Assembly: GCA_903876615.1 (NCBI GenBank)
Contig: CAIRAS010000234.1
Location: 1-15,645 of the forward strand
Origin: an uncultured Holophagaceae bacterium
Lineage (GTDB): Bacteria; Acidobacteriota; Holophagae; Holophagales; Holophagaceae
Reading direction: 5' to 3'
DNA length: 15,645 bases
Position numbers and translations under genes: made by a program. The notes under the pieces were generated by a model. It had not been told where the DNA came from and did not search any database. It saw only the letters and a list, made by a program, of their open reading frames with translations. Shown here one piece after another: positions 1-7,604 of the stretch; the stretch's first letter is position 1; every line of letters begins with the position of its first letter.

Positions 1-18
1 ATTTTTTATCATGCTTTT

Positions 19-45
19 ATCGGTGTTCATCGGTGTTCATCGGTG
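19..45. repeat. short tandem repeat, 10-bp unit, about 2.6 copies
   Basis: The decamer CGGTGTTCAT occurs at 21-30 and again at 31-40 without a gap. It is followed by a partial third copy (CGGTGG) at 41-46 and preceded by the AT of a fourth. It lies about 180 bp upstream of pyrE. Similar short 'CATCGGTGTT' iterations are, to my recollection, scattered between genes in several bacterial phyla; whether this is one of those dispersed elements is inference. It is too short to be a CRISPR array and has no spacers. Confidence 0.6.
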
Positions 46-221
46 GCTAAAAATTCTTTTCAGTAGCGCCGAAGTCCTGCACTCGGTGCGGGGTCGCAGC
101 GCCGCTCAGCTCGCTTCCATTGGGCCAATCTTGTTTCCGTTCCGCCTCGATACCCATCCGGGTCGAAGCTATGTTCTATTGAGCCTCTCCAGTGCGGTGG
201 CTGTTCTTGTGGGAGCTAGCG

Positions 222-863
222 ATGTCTCTGTCTGCGCGTGATCTGGCGGGTTGTCTTCTGGAGGTTGGTGCGGTGCGGCTGAAGCCGCTGGAGCCCTTCA
301 CCTGGGCGAGCGGGCTGAAGTCGCCGATCTACTGCGACAACCGGCAGCTGCTGGGGCACCCGGAGGTGCGCGGCCAGATCGTGGCAGCGCTGGTGCAGGG
401 GGCGGAGGCTCACCAGCCCACGCTCATCGCGGGCGCTGCCACGGCCGGCGTGCCCTGGGCGGCCATGGTGGCCGACCGCATGCAGCTGCCCATGGCCTAC
501 GTGCGCCCCACGCCCAAGAACCACGGCATGGGCCGCCAGGTCGAGGGCCCCCTGGCCAAGGACCACTGCGTGGTGCTCATCGAGGACCTGATCTCCACAG
601 GCATGTCCAGCCTGCGCTGCGCCGAGGCCCTGCGGGCCGAGGGCGCCGCGGTGCCGACCGTGCTGGCCCTCTTCAGCTACGGCCTGCCCCAGGCGGAGGC
701 GGCCTTCGCGGAGGCCGGCATCGGCCTCTCGGTGCTCAGCTCCTTCGAGGTGCTGGCCGCCGAGGCCGAGACCCGGGGCATCCTCGATGCCGAGGGCCAG
801 GCCGCCCTGAAGGACTGGCGCGCCGACACCGTCGCCTGGAGTCGCGCCCGCGGCGGGGCGTAG
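222..863 (+). CDS. pyrE: orotate phosphoribosyltransferase
   Basis: This 213-residue cytosolic enzyme transfers the phosphoribosyl group of PRPP to orotate to give OMP, the fifth step of de novo pyrimidine synthesis. The length is normal for the family. The orotate-binding N-terminal segment (SGLKSPIYCDNR, residues 30-41) is clear. So are the flexible-loop motif around 93-109 (YVRPTPKNHG followed by GRQVEG) and the PRPP-binding signature VVLIEDLISTGMSS at 117-130 with its paired acidic residues. The start at 222 has a GGGAG ribosome site 6 bp upstream and begins the conserved helix. An in-frame ATG at 192 would only add 10 residues unlike the family. No other pyr gene is adjacent. A 7-bp stem overlaps the stop codon. 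Confidence 0.95.
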   Translation: MSLSARDLAGCLLEVGAVRLKPLEPFTWASGLKSPIYCDNRQLLGHPEVRGQIVAALVQGAEAHQPTLIAGAATAGVPWAAMVADRMQLPMAYVRPTPKNHGMGRQVEGPLAKDHCVVLIEDLISTGMSSLRCAEALRAEGAAVPTVLALFSYGLPQAEAAFAEAGIGLSVLSSFEVLAAEAETRGILDAEGQAALKDWRADTVAWSRARGGA

Positions 864-880
864 CAATACCTGGTTGCTAC
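860..880 (+). terminator. stem-loop over the pyrE stop codon, possible weak terminator
   Basis: GTAGCAA (860-866) pairs perfectly with TTGCTAC (874-880) across a 7-nt loop, and the TAG stop of pyrE lies inside the left arm. The bases downstream are C-rich and only mildly T-rich (CCCTTTAATT), so it is not a classic intrinsic terminator. It may instead protect the mRNA 3' end. Confidence 0.4.
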
Positions 881-1167
881 ATCCCCCAAGTCCCTTTAAT
901 TGATATGGCTTTAAGCAAGCATCGACTAGGGTTGTGAGCCGTTCGGCCAGATCTTCTTAAGTGGGCTGGTTCCTGGTAGGGGTCCCCAGCGCCCAGTGCG
1001 CGAGTGGAAAGCCCCACCGCAGGGGCATCCTCCCGGGTCCGTAACCCGGAAAAGGGTGGACATTGTTTTCAGGAAGCTACCGAGCGCGGCCCTCCAGGCA
1101 TTAAACTGGCGGCAAAGGCTTTGTTCCCCAATCCAGGCAGGGGCACGCAAGGCTCTCTGGAGGTTCC
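864..1167. other. gene-free region with several possible RNA hairpins
   Basis: No coding sequence with a ribosome site is convincing in these 304 bases. Several local inverted repeats are visible. GCGC at 989-992 pairs with 998-1001. CCGGGT at 1033-1038 pairs with ACCCGG at 1044-1049. CCACC at 1014-1018 pairs with GGTGG at 1055-1059 and encloses the previous hairpin. TTCCTG near 970-975 pairs with CAGGAA near 1069-1074 and encloses everything. The nesting could mean a structured leader or small RNA ahead of the gene at 1168. I compared it by eye with SRP RNA, RNase P, 6S and common riboswitch signatures and could not make a match. Confidence 0.35.
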
Positions 1168-1752
1168 ATGTCTATGCTCCGCGCCCTCTGTCTGCTCCTC
1201 CTAGGAAGCCCCCTCCTGTCCCAGGCAACGGCCCCCACACCGCCAGCTGAGCCGAAGCCAGTCGCGGCAGCCACTGACTGCCGGCAGACGGTCCCTGTGC
1301 CAGCGGAGCTGAAAAGCCTTGAGGAAGCCACCCTCTGCGCGGACGGAACCTTAGCTATGGGCAACCCGGACCAACTGGCCCGCCAGCGCGCCGGCTACAC
1401 CGCCCTCAGCGAATCGGGCTCCGGCCTGTCCACCCGGACGGGCATGAACGACCGGGAAGCCGACGCCGCCAATGGCCTACGCATCTACGGCTTCCGGCTC
1501 AAGCCCAATGAGTCCCTGAAGCTGAAGCTACAGGCTGAGCACAATAAGATCATGATGCGATTCCTCGCCCCCACGCAGGTGGGTCCCACCATGCAGGACA
1601 TCCGCCGCGCCAACTTGCCACCGACTGCGGTACGGCGCTCCATGATTTCCCTTGTGAACACCACCGGCGCCCCCGCCGACTTTGCCCTGCTGCTCTACGG
1701 ATCAGCGGGACACAAGTACAAGCTGGACATCGAGCGGACTGGCGGAAACTAG
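1168..1752 (+). CDS. secreted protein of unknown function
   Basis: I do not recognise this 194-residue protein. It starts with a hydrophobic signal peptide (about residues 4-20, a leucine run ending in LLSQA), so it is probably exported to the periplasm or beyond. A proline/alanine-rich linker follows (21-35). Cysteines at 38 and 57 are the only two in the mature part and could form a disulfide. Residues about 103-192 alternate hydrophobic and polar stretches (IYGFRLKPNESLKLKLQAE, then SLVNTTGAPADFALLLYG), suggesting a small beta-sandwich somewhat like pre-peptidase C-terminal domains; that is inference. The GGAGG site at 1159-1163 supports the ATG at 1168, and an in-frame ATG at 1174 is equally possible. 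It is monocistronic, between pyrE and a transposase relic. Confidence 0.75.
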   Translation: MSMLRALCLLLLGSPLLSQATAPTPPAEPKPVAAATDCRQTVPVPAELKSLEEATLCADGTLAMGNPDQLARQRAGYTALSESGSGLSTRTGMNDREADAANGLRIYGFRLKPNESLKLKLQAEHNKIMMRFLAPTQVGPTMQDIRRANLPPTAVRRSMISLVNTTGAPADFALLLYGSAGHKYKLDIERTGGN

Positions 1753-1894
1753 TGTCGCATCCCCAAAATATCATTATCTGATTACCAACCATCCTCAGCC
1801 TCAGCTTTCAAGATGGGTGTGGGCGCAAACAAACATTCGACAGTGAGTTGAGGAGATTGGACAGGATATGTCGGTCTTCTGGGCTGAGCCTTGA

Positions 1895-2254
1895 GTGCCT
1901 TTTACCATCTTCCACAGCACCAAACTCCCGCTCAGAGTTTGGTGCCTGGCCATGCATCTGCTTGCCCAGGCCAAGCACTCTGTGTCGGGCCTGGAACCGT
2001 CTCGGCAGCTGGGCGTTTCCCAGACCACGGCCTGGGCGCTAAAGCACAAGCCCATGCAGGTGATGATGGCGCGTGAGCACGGCCGCATCGAGGCTGACCG
2101 CGCCTACATGGGGGGCGAGCGCCACAAGGAGAAACGAGGGCGCGGCGCCTGAGGCAAGCGGCCCTTCATTCTGGCTGTCCAGACGACGCCGAATGGCCGG
2201 CCAGGACTCCTGCAAGCCCAAGCCGTTAACCACCTCGGCACCACCACCAGGTGA
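1895..2254 (+). pseudogene. IS1595-family transposase remnant
   Basis: The frame reads TIFHSTKLPLRVW, then LAQAKHSVSGLEPSRQLGVS, then TAWALKHKPMQVM, then IEADRAYMGGER. This order is characteristic of IS1595/ISXO2-like transposases just before and at the first catalytic Asp. A TGA at 2150-2152 interrupts it. In the same frame the next residues (GKRPFILAVQTTPNGRPG) continue the family pattern until TGA at 2252-2254. The N-terminal zinc-ribbon part is absent or unrecognisable, and a stop lies directly before 1895. The rest of the catalytic domain is missing, so it cannot be active. Terminal inverted repeats were not found. A 10-bp inverted repeat (CACCAAACTC at 1918-1927, GAGTTTGGTG at 1935-1944) lies inside the remnant. 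Confidence 0.85.
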
Positions 2255-2295
2255 TTGCATATCAAGATATTTAAGGGATGTTTCAACCAGGGCCC

Positions 2296-3363
2296 TCAGG
2301 TTGCAGCCAGCTCCAGGCTCTGCACTTTGGCTTCCAGCTCGGCGAGGCGCCTACGCATCTCGGGGAGGTGGGCCAGCGAGCTGGTGGTCCGCAGGAACTT
2401 CTTGAGGGGCTGCAGGGGGTAGCCGCTGTAGACGCCGGGCTCGGTGACGCTCTTGGTGACGGCGCTCAGGCCGCCCAGCTGCACGCCGGCGCAGACATGG
2501 ACATGGTCGGTGATCGTGGTGCGGCCCCCGGTGACACAGTGGTCGCCGATGCTGCTGGAACCCGCCACGAAGAACCCGCCGGTGAGCAGCACGTGCTTGC
2601 CGATCTGGCAGTTGTGGGCGATGTGACAGAGGTTGTCGATCTTGGTGCCCTGGCCGATGCGGGTCGCATCAAAGGCGGCCCGGTCGATGGCGCAGTTGGC
2701 CTGGATCTCGACGTCATCCTCCACCACCACGATGCCGAGCTGGGGGACCTTGTGGTGCCGGTGGGCCTCGTCCTGGGCGTAGGCGTAGCCGTCGCTGCCG
2801 AGGGTGGTGTGGGGGTGGATCTCGCAGCGGGCACCCACCTCGCAGCGCTGGCCCACGAAGACCAGGGCATGGAGGATGGTGTCGGCGCCCACCTTGGCAT
2901 CGTCCTCGATGACACAGCCGGGGCCGATCCGTGCCCCTATTCCGATAGAGGCCCGGCGACCCACGAAGGCACCCGCGGCGACGGTGGCGCCCTCCCCGAT
3001 GAGGGCATCGGCCGCCACGAAGGCGCGCGGATCCACGGGGGTCGGCTGGTCGAACTTGGTCCGGGAGTCGTCGAAGTAGCGCTGCAGCACCAGGGCCATG
3101 GCCAGCTTCAGGTTCGGCGCCAGCAGGAAGGCCCCGGGTGCGCCTTGGGGAATGGCCTTCTCCAGCTTCAGGGGCAGCGCGATGGCGCCGGCGCCCGCCG
3201 CCAGGGCCTGCAGCAGCATGGCCTCATCGGCCGCGAAGACCAGGCAGCTCCCATCCGCGCGCTCGGGCGGGGTCACCCGGCTGAGCGTCACATGGAGGTC
3301 GCCCAGGACCCTGGGGAACAGGTGAATCAGGTCGGCGGCGAGCTGGGAGCATTGAACAGGCAT
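2296..3363 (-). CDS. lpxD: UDP-3-O-acylglucosamine N-acyltransferase LpxD
   Basis: This enzyme adds the N-linked hydroxyacyl chain from acyl-ACP to UDP-3-O-acylglucosamine, the third step of lipid A synthesis, as a cytosolic trimer. The protein has 355 residues, close to the usual 340. Residues 1-100 form the uridine-binding domain. About 108-310 are hexapeptide repeats of a left-handed beta helix, including GSDGYAYA (189-196), KVPQLG (205-210) and IDNLCHIAHN (242-251), with His250 in the catalytic position. The C-terminus (about 335-353) is a short helical tail typical of LpxD. The start at 3363 has GGGG 5 bp upstream and begins where the family begins; the open frame running further upstream is only antisense to the next gene. 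It stands apart from lpxA/fabZ/lpxB, which is unusual. Confidence 0.93.
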   Translation of the reverse strand: MPVQCSQLAADLIHLFPRVLGDLHVTLSRVTPPERADGSCLVFAADEAMLLQALAAGAGAIALPLKLEKAIPQGAPGAFLLAPNLKLAMALVLQRYFDDSRTKFDQPTPVDPRAFVAADALIGEGATVAAGAFVGRRASIGIGARIGPGCVIEDDAKVGADTILHALVFVGQRCEVGARCEIHPHTTLGSDGYAYAQDEAHRHHKVPQLGIVVVEDDVEIQANCAIDRAAFDATRIGQGTKIDNLCHIAHNCQIGKHVLLTGGFFVAGSSSIGDHCVTGGRTTITDHVHVCAGVQLGGLSAVTKSVTEPGVYSGYPLQPLKKFLRTTSSLAHLPEMRRRLAELEAKVQSLELAAT

Positions 3364-3504
3364 GGGAACCCCGTCTGGAACTGGCTGTTGGTCGCCTTCA
3401 TCGTAACCGGCGAGCCCGCCCCGGGTCGGGCATCCCGCCCACGCAGGCCAGTTCCTGCCAAAATCAGGGCTGGGGTTGCCACCACTGCCTTGGGGAGTCC
3501 AACC
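3364..3504. promoter_or_regulatory. divergent promoter region, lpxD / adenosyltransferase
   Basis: These 141 bp separate two divergently transcribed genes, so both promoters should lie here. I see no convincing -35/-10 pair on either strand. The ribosome sites are GGGG at 3369-3372 (lpxD, minus) and GGGGAG at 3492-3497 (plus). Confidence 0.4.
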
Positions 3505-4062
3505 ATGAAGCTCTACACACGCACGGGCGATGACGGCTCCTCGGGTCTGTTCGGGGGGGATCGGGTCAGCAAGGCGAACCCGCGCCTGGCGGCCTACGGC
3601 ACCCTGGACGAGCTGAACAGCGTCATGGGCCTGCTGCGCCTCCACGCGACGCCCGCCTGTGCGGACGGCGAGGGTCTCCAGCGCATCCAGCACGACCTCT
3701 TCGTGCTCGGGGCGATCCTGGCGACGCCCCCCGAGAAGCAGGGTCTGCTGGACCGCCACCTGAGCACGCCCACCTGGTCGCTGTCCGACATGGAGGCGGA
3801 CATCGACCGCCTGACGGCCCTGGCGCCCGCCATGACGGCCTTCGTGCTGCCCGGTGGCACCGCTGCCTCGGCCCACGCGCACCTGGCGCGCACCGTCTGC
3901 CGGCGCGCCGAGCGCGAGGTGGTGGCCCTCTCCCAGCAGGAGACTCTGGACCCCACGGTGACGGCCTATCTGAACCGCCTCAGCGACTGGCTCTTCGCCC
4001 TGGCCCGCGCCGAGAACGCCGTGGCCGGCGTGGCGGATATCCAGTGGGTGGCGAAGGACTAG
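3505..4062 (+). CDS. pduO: PduO-type cob(I)alamin adenosyltransferase
   Basis: It transfers the adenosyl group of ATP to cob(I)alamin or cob(I)yrinic acid diamide, making the coenzyme B12 form, in the cytosol. The 185-residue length fits the PduO/MMAB family; CobA-type enzymes are unrelated P-loop proteins. Visible motifs are the N-terminal ATP-binding TRTGDDGSSGLFGG (5-18), YGTLDELNS (31-39), the helix LARTVCRRAER (127-137) with the conserved arginines, and YLNRLSDWLFALAR (155-168). GGGGAG at 3492-3497, 7 bp upstream, fixes the start. The frame stays open far upstream only because it runs antisense to lpxD. No other cobalamin gene or B12 riboswitch is visible nearby, so it may serve a salvage role. 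A terminator follows 25 bp after the stop. Confidence 0.92.
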   Translation: MKLYTRTGDDGSSGLFGGDRVSKANPRLAAYGTLDELNSVMGLLRLHATPACADGEGLQRIQHDLFVLGAILATPPEKQGLLDRHLSTPTWSLSDMEADIDRLTALAPAMTAFVLPGGTAASAHAHLARTVCRRAEREVVALSQQETLDPTVTAYLNRLSDWLFALARAENAVAGVADIQWVAKD

Positions 4063-4087
4063 GCGGCTCCGCTCTGCTTTGAAACAA

Positions 4088-4117
4088 AAAAAGGGAGGCC
4101 GTTGGGCCTCCCTTTTT
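4088..4117. terminator. bidirectional intrinsic terminator
   Basis: GGGAGGCC (4093-4100) pairs perfectly with GGCCTCCC (4105-4112) across a 4-nt loop. It is flanked by an A run on the left and five T on the right. It therefore works on both strands and serves the convergent genes ending at 4062 (+) and 4134 (-). Confidence 0.93.
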
Positions 4118-4133
4118 CGAGTGCGACTGCGGT

Positions 4134-7100
4134 CTAGAACTGGTACTTCACGCCCAGCCGGACCCGACGGGCGGTCTGGTAGGAGGTGATGTTCTTGTAG
4201 TTGCCGTTGAGCACATCCACAGAAGCTTCATAGTTCTGATCGTAGCTGGTGGGCTTGCTGGCATTGAAGAGGTTGAAGATGTCAGCGCGGAAGGTCAGGC
4301 GCTGGGTCGCGCCGAGCTTCATGGCGTACTGCGTGCTGAGGTCAAAGGCGAGCGTGTTGGGCGTGCGGCCCTCGGCGCCACGGCCACCGGCAGCAAGCTC
4401 ACCGGCGTTGTCATAGTCGATCAGGCCGTAGAACTTGTTGAGGGGGGTGCCGGTCTGGAACTTGGCCAGGCCCGTCAGGGACAGACCATTCTCCCAGTTG
4501 TAGGTATAGCCGGCGTTGACGATGACAGCCCGGTCGTTGGGCAGGGGGCCGGAAGCGAAGGCTTCGTTGCCGGTCAAGCCGCGGGGATGGTAGTCAGGGT
4601 TCGTCGGGTCCTCATACTTCGCCATGTATTCGTAGGAGAAGTCATAGAGGGAGGTGATGTTGGGATCGCTCTGACCATTGTCATTGCGGAACAGACCCTC
4701 ATAGTTGCCTTCGAGGCGGGAGAGGCGGATGTTCATGAAGGCCATGTAGTTCGCGCCCTGCTTCTTGAACTCGAACTCGTAGGCCCAGTAGTCGCGGGTC
4801 GGCTTCGGGAAGCTGGCATTGGGAGAGACGCTGTTGCCCAAGGTGGGATCGATCTTCCGGGCTTCAGCCGCAAGCAGGCTGGAGTTCTCGCCCGGGTTCC
4901 CGAGGTAGTAGGGCAGGTAATTGCCGCCATCGATGCCCAGATCTTCCAGGGCGCGACCAAGGCTGCGGTAGATGATGCGGTTGCTGATGGTGGTGCCCGA
5001 GGTGGGCTGCATGTCCCAGCCCAACACATACTCGTTGGTGTAGGGCAGCTTGGTCCCCGGCAGCACGGGAGTCAGGAAGCCCTGGCTGCCGATGAAGTGC
5101 GAGGTGCTGCTGGTGGTCACCGCGTGGGTGTTGGGGTTGACAGACCAAAGCTTGGTGCCGTTCTGGATCGGGTTGGTCAGCGCGCTATAGGCAGAGTCGA
5201 TGTTGTAGAAGTCCGAGCGGCTGACGCCCACTTCGGCGCTCAGAGAGCGCACGGCGAGATCCAGGGGCACCTTCTCGAAGTACTTGCCGTAGAAGGCGTA
5301 GATCTTGTTCTTGCCGTCGCCATCCGGGTCCCAGGTGATGGAGAGGCGAGGCGCCAAGGCGTCGGCGGCCTTGAACTTGTAGTCCTCCTGCAGACCGTGC
5401 ATGGTCTCCTGCTCCCAGCGGAAGCCAGCCTTGATGAAGAGGCGGTTGTTCAGGGAGTACTTGCCCTGGACGAAGTAGCCTTCCCAGGGGGCCTTGGTCG
5501 GGATGAGGGGAGGAGAGGTCCGGGCACGGGTGATGCGGTAGTAGGGGGAGACACGGTCCGCGGCCACGACGTTGCCGGTCGCGATGCCAGTGGTGTCGCC
5601 ATTCACATAGTAGAGCTTGGTGACCAGCGCGCCGCTGGTGTAGGCCTGACCGGTGGCGCCGGTGTGGGGATCAACCCAGCCGCCAGGGCCCTGGTAGACA
5701 TTGCCGCCCTTGTGCTCGAGTTCTTCCTTGAAGTAGCCGGCCTTCAGCTCCAGATCGCCAAAGGTCTTGGTGAGCTTGAGGTCCATCTGGGTGTTCTTGT
5801 CGTCGGCGCCGTCCACAAAGCCTGGACCCTCGCCACCAGGAAGCTGCAGACCCGAGTAACCATCCGCAACCCGGAAGGCATTGGACACCGAGGCGCCGAG
5901 CTTGCGCTCAAACTTGCTCTTGTTCTGCGAGTAGCGGGCTTCCACCAGGAGATCGTTGAGGAACACGCCGTTGTACTTCAAGGACAGGTTGTTGCTGCCG
6001 AAGATAACCTCTTCCCAGGTGCTCTCGGGTGCGGGGATGGCCGCGGTGCGGTTGGCGCCAAAGGGCAGCTTCCCGGGGTCGCCGAAGACGCTGAACTCCA
6101 GGCTCTGGTTGCTGGTCAGGATCCAGTTCAACTTGCCGTAGTAGGAATTGACCTCGCGCTTCTGCTCGACCTGACGGCCATAGAAGCTCTGGGCGGGGTC
6201 GGCCTGCGTCCGCTTGGTGGAGGTGCGGATGGGGTTGTAGCCGATGAAGTAGAAGAGCTTGTCCTTGATGATGGGACCGGCCACCGTGAAGCCCAGTTCC
6301 GTGCGGCTGCTGCCGTCGAAGGAGGCGGGGATGCCCCGGTTCGGGTCGATGCGGGGAGGAATCCGGTCGCGGGCCTGGAGGCTGTCGATATCCAGGTAGG
6401 CGAAGGCCGAACCCTTGAAGGTATTGTCGCCGGTCAGGGTCACGGCGTTGACCATGCCGCCCGTGGCGCCACCGAACTCAGCATCCAGGCCGAAGCTCTT
6501 GATCTGGACTTCGGAGATGAAGTCGGTGTTGATGCCCGTGCCCAGGGACCCGTAGACGATGGAGTAGGAACCATTGGCGCCGTAGGCGGTGCCCGTGGTG
6601 TTCACGCCGTCGATGATGTACTGGTTTTCAAGACCGGAAGCGCCGCCCACCGAAGGGTTGTTGGAGTCGATGCCGCTGGAGGAAACGCCAGGAGCCAGGT
6701 TCATCACGGCGCTGAACGACCGGCCGATGGGCAGGCTGTTGATGTTCTCGGCCGTGAAGGTGGTGCCCGACGTCTGGGTGGTGGTGTCCATGGCCTGGGA
6801 GGTGGCCAGCACTTCGACCACCGCACCGGCAGCCTTGGTCATGGTCACGCGGACGGGAGTCAGGGTGTTGATGGAAGCGTTGGTGGTGAGCTTGGTGGCG
6901 GAGTCAAAGCCCGCCGCGCTCACCGTCAAGCGATACTGGCCAGGGATCAGGCCCGAGGCGCGGAAGGCACCGGCGGCATCCGTGACACGCACGATCTGGC
7001 CACGGCCACCGTCAATGACGACCTTAGCTCCGGCGACCACGGCACCGTTTGGACCCGTCACCGTTCCGGCGATGGCACCGGTGGTGGCGTCCTGGGCCTG

Positions 7101-7169
7101 GGCGACAAAGCCACTGCCCGCGACGAGGGCCATGGCCGTAAAGCCGAGCCGGGAGAAGATTCGATTCAT
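4134..7169 (-). CDS. Oar-like TonB-dependent outer-membrane receptor
   Basis: A 1011-residue receptor expected to import a bulky substrate across the outer membrane with energy from TonB-ExbBD. The signal peptide is residues 1-25, with likely cleavage at AQA|Q. Residues about 29-110 are a carboxypeptidase-regulatory-like beta-sandwich (GAIAGTVTGPNGAVVAGAKV, then TDAAGAFRASGLIPGQYRLTV). The plug follows at about 130-245, with SLPIGRSF, NQYIIDGVNTTG and DAEFGGATGGMVNAVT. The rest is a 22-strand-type barrel ending in the aromatic C-terminus RLGVKYQF, the insertion signal. AGGAG about 6 bp upstream supports the start. It shares architecture with the receptor at 10396-13524. The substrate cannot be told: candidates are peptides, complex carbohydrate or siderophores. 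It is divergent from a secreted M1-like peptidase, which weakly favours peptides. No TonB, ExbB or sigma/anti-sigma gene is adjacent. Confidence 0.92.
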   Translation of the reverse strand: MNRIFSRLGFTAMALVAGSGFVAQAQDATTGAIAGTVTGPNGAVVAGAKVVIDGGRGQIVRVTDAAGAFRASGLIPGQYRLTVSAAGFDSATKLTTNASINTLTPVRVTMTKAAGAVVEVLATSQAMDTTTQTSGTTFTAENINSLPIGRSFSAVMNLAPGVSSSGIDSNNPSVGGASGLENQYIIDGVNTTGTAYGANGSYSIVYGSLGTGINTDFISEVQIKSFGLDAEFGGATGGMVNAVTLTGDNTFKGSAFAYLDIDSLQARDRIPPRIDPNRGIPASFDGSSRTELGFTVAGPIIKDKLFYFIGYNPIRTSTKRTQADPAQSFYGRQVEQKREVNSYYGKLNWILTSNQSLEFSVFGDPGKLPFGANRTAAIPAPESTWEEVIFGSNNLSLKYNGVFLNDLLVEARYSQNKSKFERKLGASVSNAFRVADGYSGLQLPGGEGPGFVDGADDKNTQMDLKLTKTFGDLELKAGYFKEELEHKGGNVYQGPGGWVDPHTGATGQAYTSGALVTKLYYVNGDTTGIATGNVVAADRVSPYYRITRARTSPPLIPTKAPWEGYFVQGKYSLNNRLFIKAGFRWEQETMHGLQEDYKFKAADALAPRLSITWDPDGDGKNKIYAFYGKYFEKVPLDLAVRSLSAEVGVSRSDFYNIDSAYSALTNPIQNGTKLWSVNPNTHAVTTSSTSHFIGSQGFLTPVLPGTKLPYTNEYVLGWDMQPTSGTTISNRIIYRSLGRALEDLGIDGGNYLPYYLGNPGENSSLLAAEARKIDPTLGNSVSPNASFPKPTRDYWAYEFEFKKQGANYMAFMNIRLSRLEGNYEGLFRNDNGQSDPNITSLYDFSYEYMAKYEDPTNPDYHPRGLTGNEAFASGPLPNDRAVIVNAGYTYNWENGLSLTGLAKFQTGTPLNKFYGLIDYDNAGELAAGGRGAEGRTPNTLAFDLSTQYAMKLGATQRLTFRADIFNLFNASKPTSYDQNYEASVDVLNGNYKNITSYQTARRVRLGVKYQF

Positions 7170-7604
7170 AGAGACTCCTTTGAAGTGCGCGGCAGCGCCG
7201 CATGGGGGGTGGTCGCATCTGGTCCAACTGCTTGTCGGACGAGACCGCAGCCGCTTGGGGGGGCGGCGCTATTGCAGGGTTGACTGGGCAAAGAACGAAG
7301 GGAGTGCGAATACGGTATGACAGGTTCCCGGGCATTTGGGGATTATTTTTAGATGCCTGAAATCTCCGAGATGGGAACCGGAGTCTGGTATTTATTCGAA
7401 CCTGGAGCCTTGAGTGGGGTGCTCGCCATAGATTCCTTCGGGATGATGCATGGAATCCTAGTATAGAACGGGTTGGATTCGGGCGAGTTACAACCTATGA
7501 TCTAGGTAATTAACTGTATGTCCAGGAAAAATTTAGAGCCTACCCCCGGGAGCGGCATCATCCTGGTCACCAGATCCCGACCCCTGGCCGGGGAGGAGGT
7601 CAGG
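7170..7604. promoter_or_regulatory. divergent spacer, receptor / M1 peptidase, with nested inverted repeats
   Basis: These 435 bp hold the 5' regions of two divergent genes. Two nested inverted repeats stand out: GGTTCCC (7323-7329) with GGGAACC (7373-7379), and inside it GGCAT (7331-7335) with ATGCC (7353-7357). They could be an operator or an RNA stem. A TATACT-like -10 on the minus strand (around 7459-7464) and the overlapping TATAGA on the plus strand lack good -35 partners. The 7518-7604 stretch is open in frame with the peptidase, but the signal peptide and a strong ribosome site place the start at 7605. Confidence 0.45.

Noticed and set aside
21..46. CRISPR array
   Set aside because: The repeat unit is 10 bp, contiguous and has no spacers, and there are no cas genes.
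965..1080. Known RNA classes (6S, SRP, RNase P, c-di-GMP or cobalamin riboswitch)
   Set aside because: None of the invariant sequence blocks I know for these classes could be located, so no name was given.
2278..3504. N-terminal extension of the adenosyltransferase to 594 residues
   Set aside because: The added part is purely antisense to lpxD, and the family N-terminus plus a ribosome site place the start at 3505.
3364..3882. N-terminal extension of LpxD to 528 residues
   Set aside because: The extra residues are antisense to the adenosyltransferase; normal LpxD length and the uridine-binding domain begin at 3363.
4587..7283. 898-codon open frame on the plus strand opposite the first TonB receptor
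   Set aside because: It is antisense to a receptor with clear domains, its translation is a valine/glycine/aspartate-rich low-complexity string without motifs, and high GC leaves such frames open by chance.
7518..7604. Earlier ATG for the M1-like peptidase
   Set aside because: It would put 29 polar residues before an obvious signal peptide, and the strong GGGGAGGAGG site sits before 7605.
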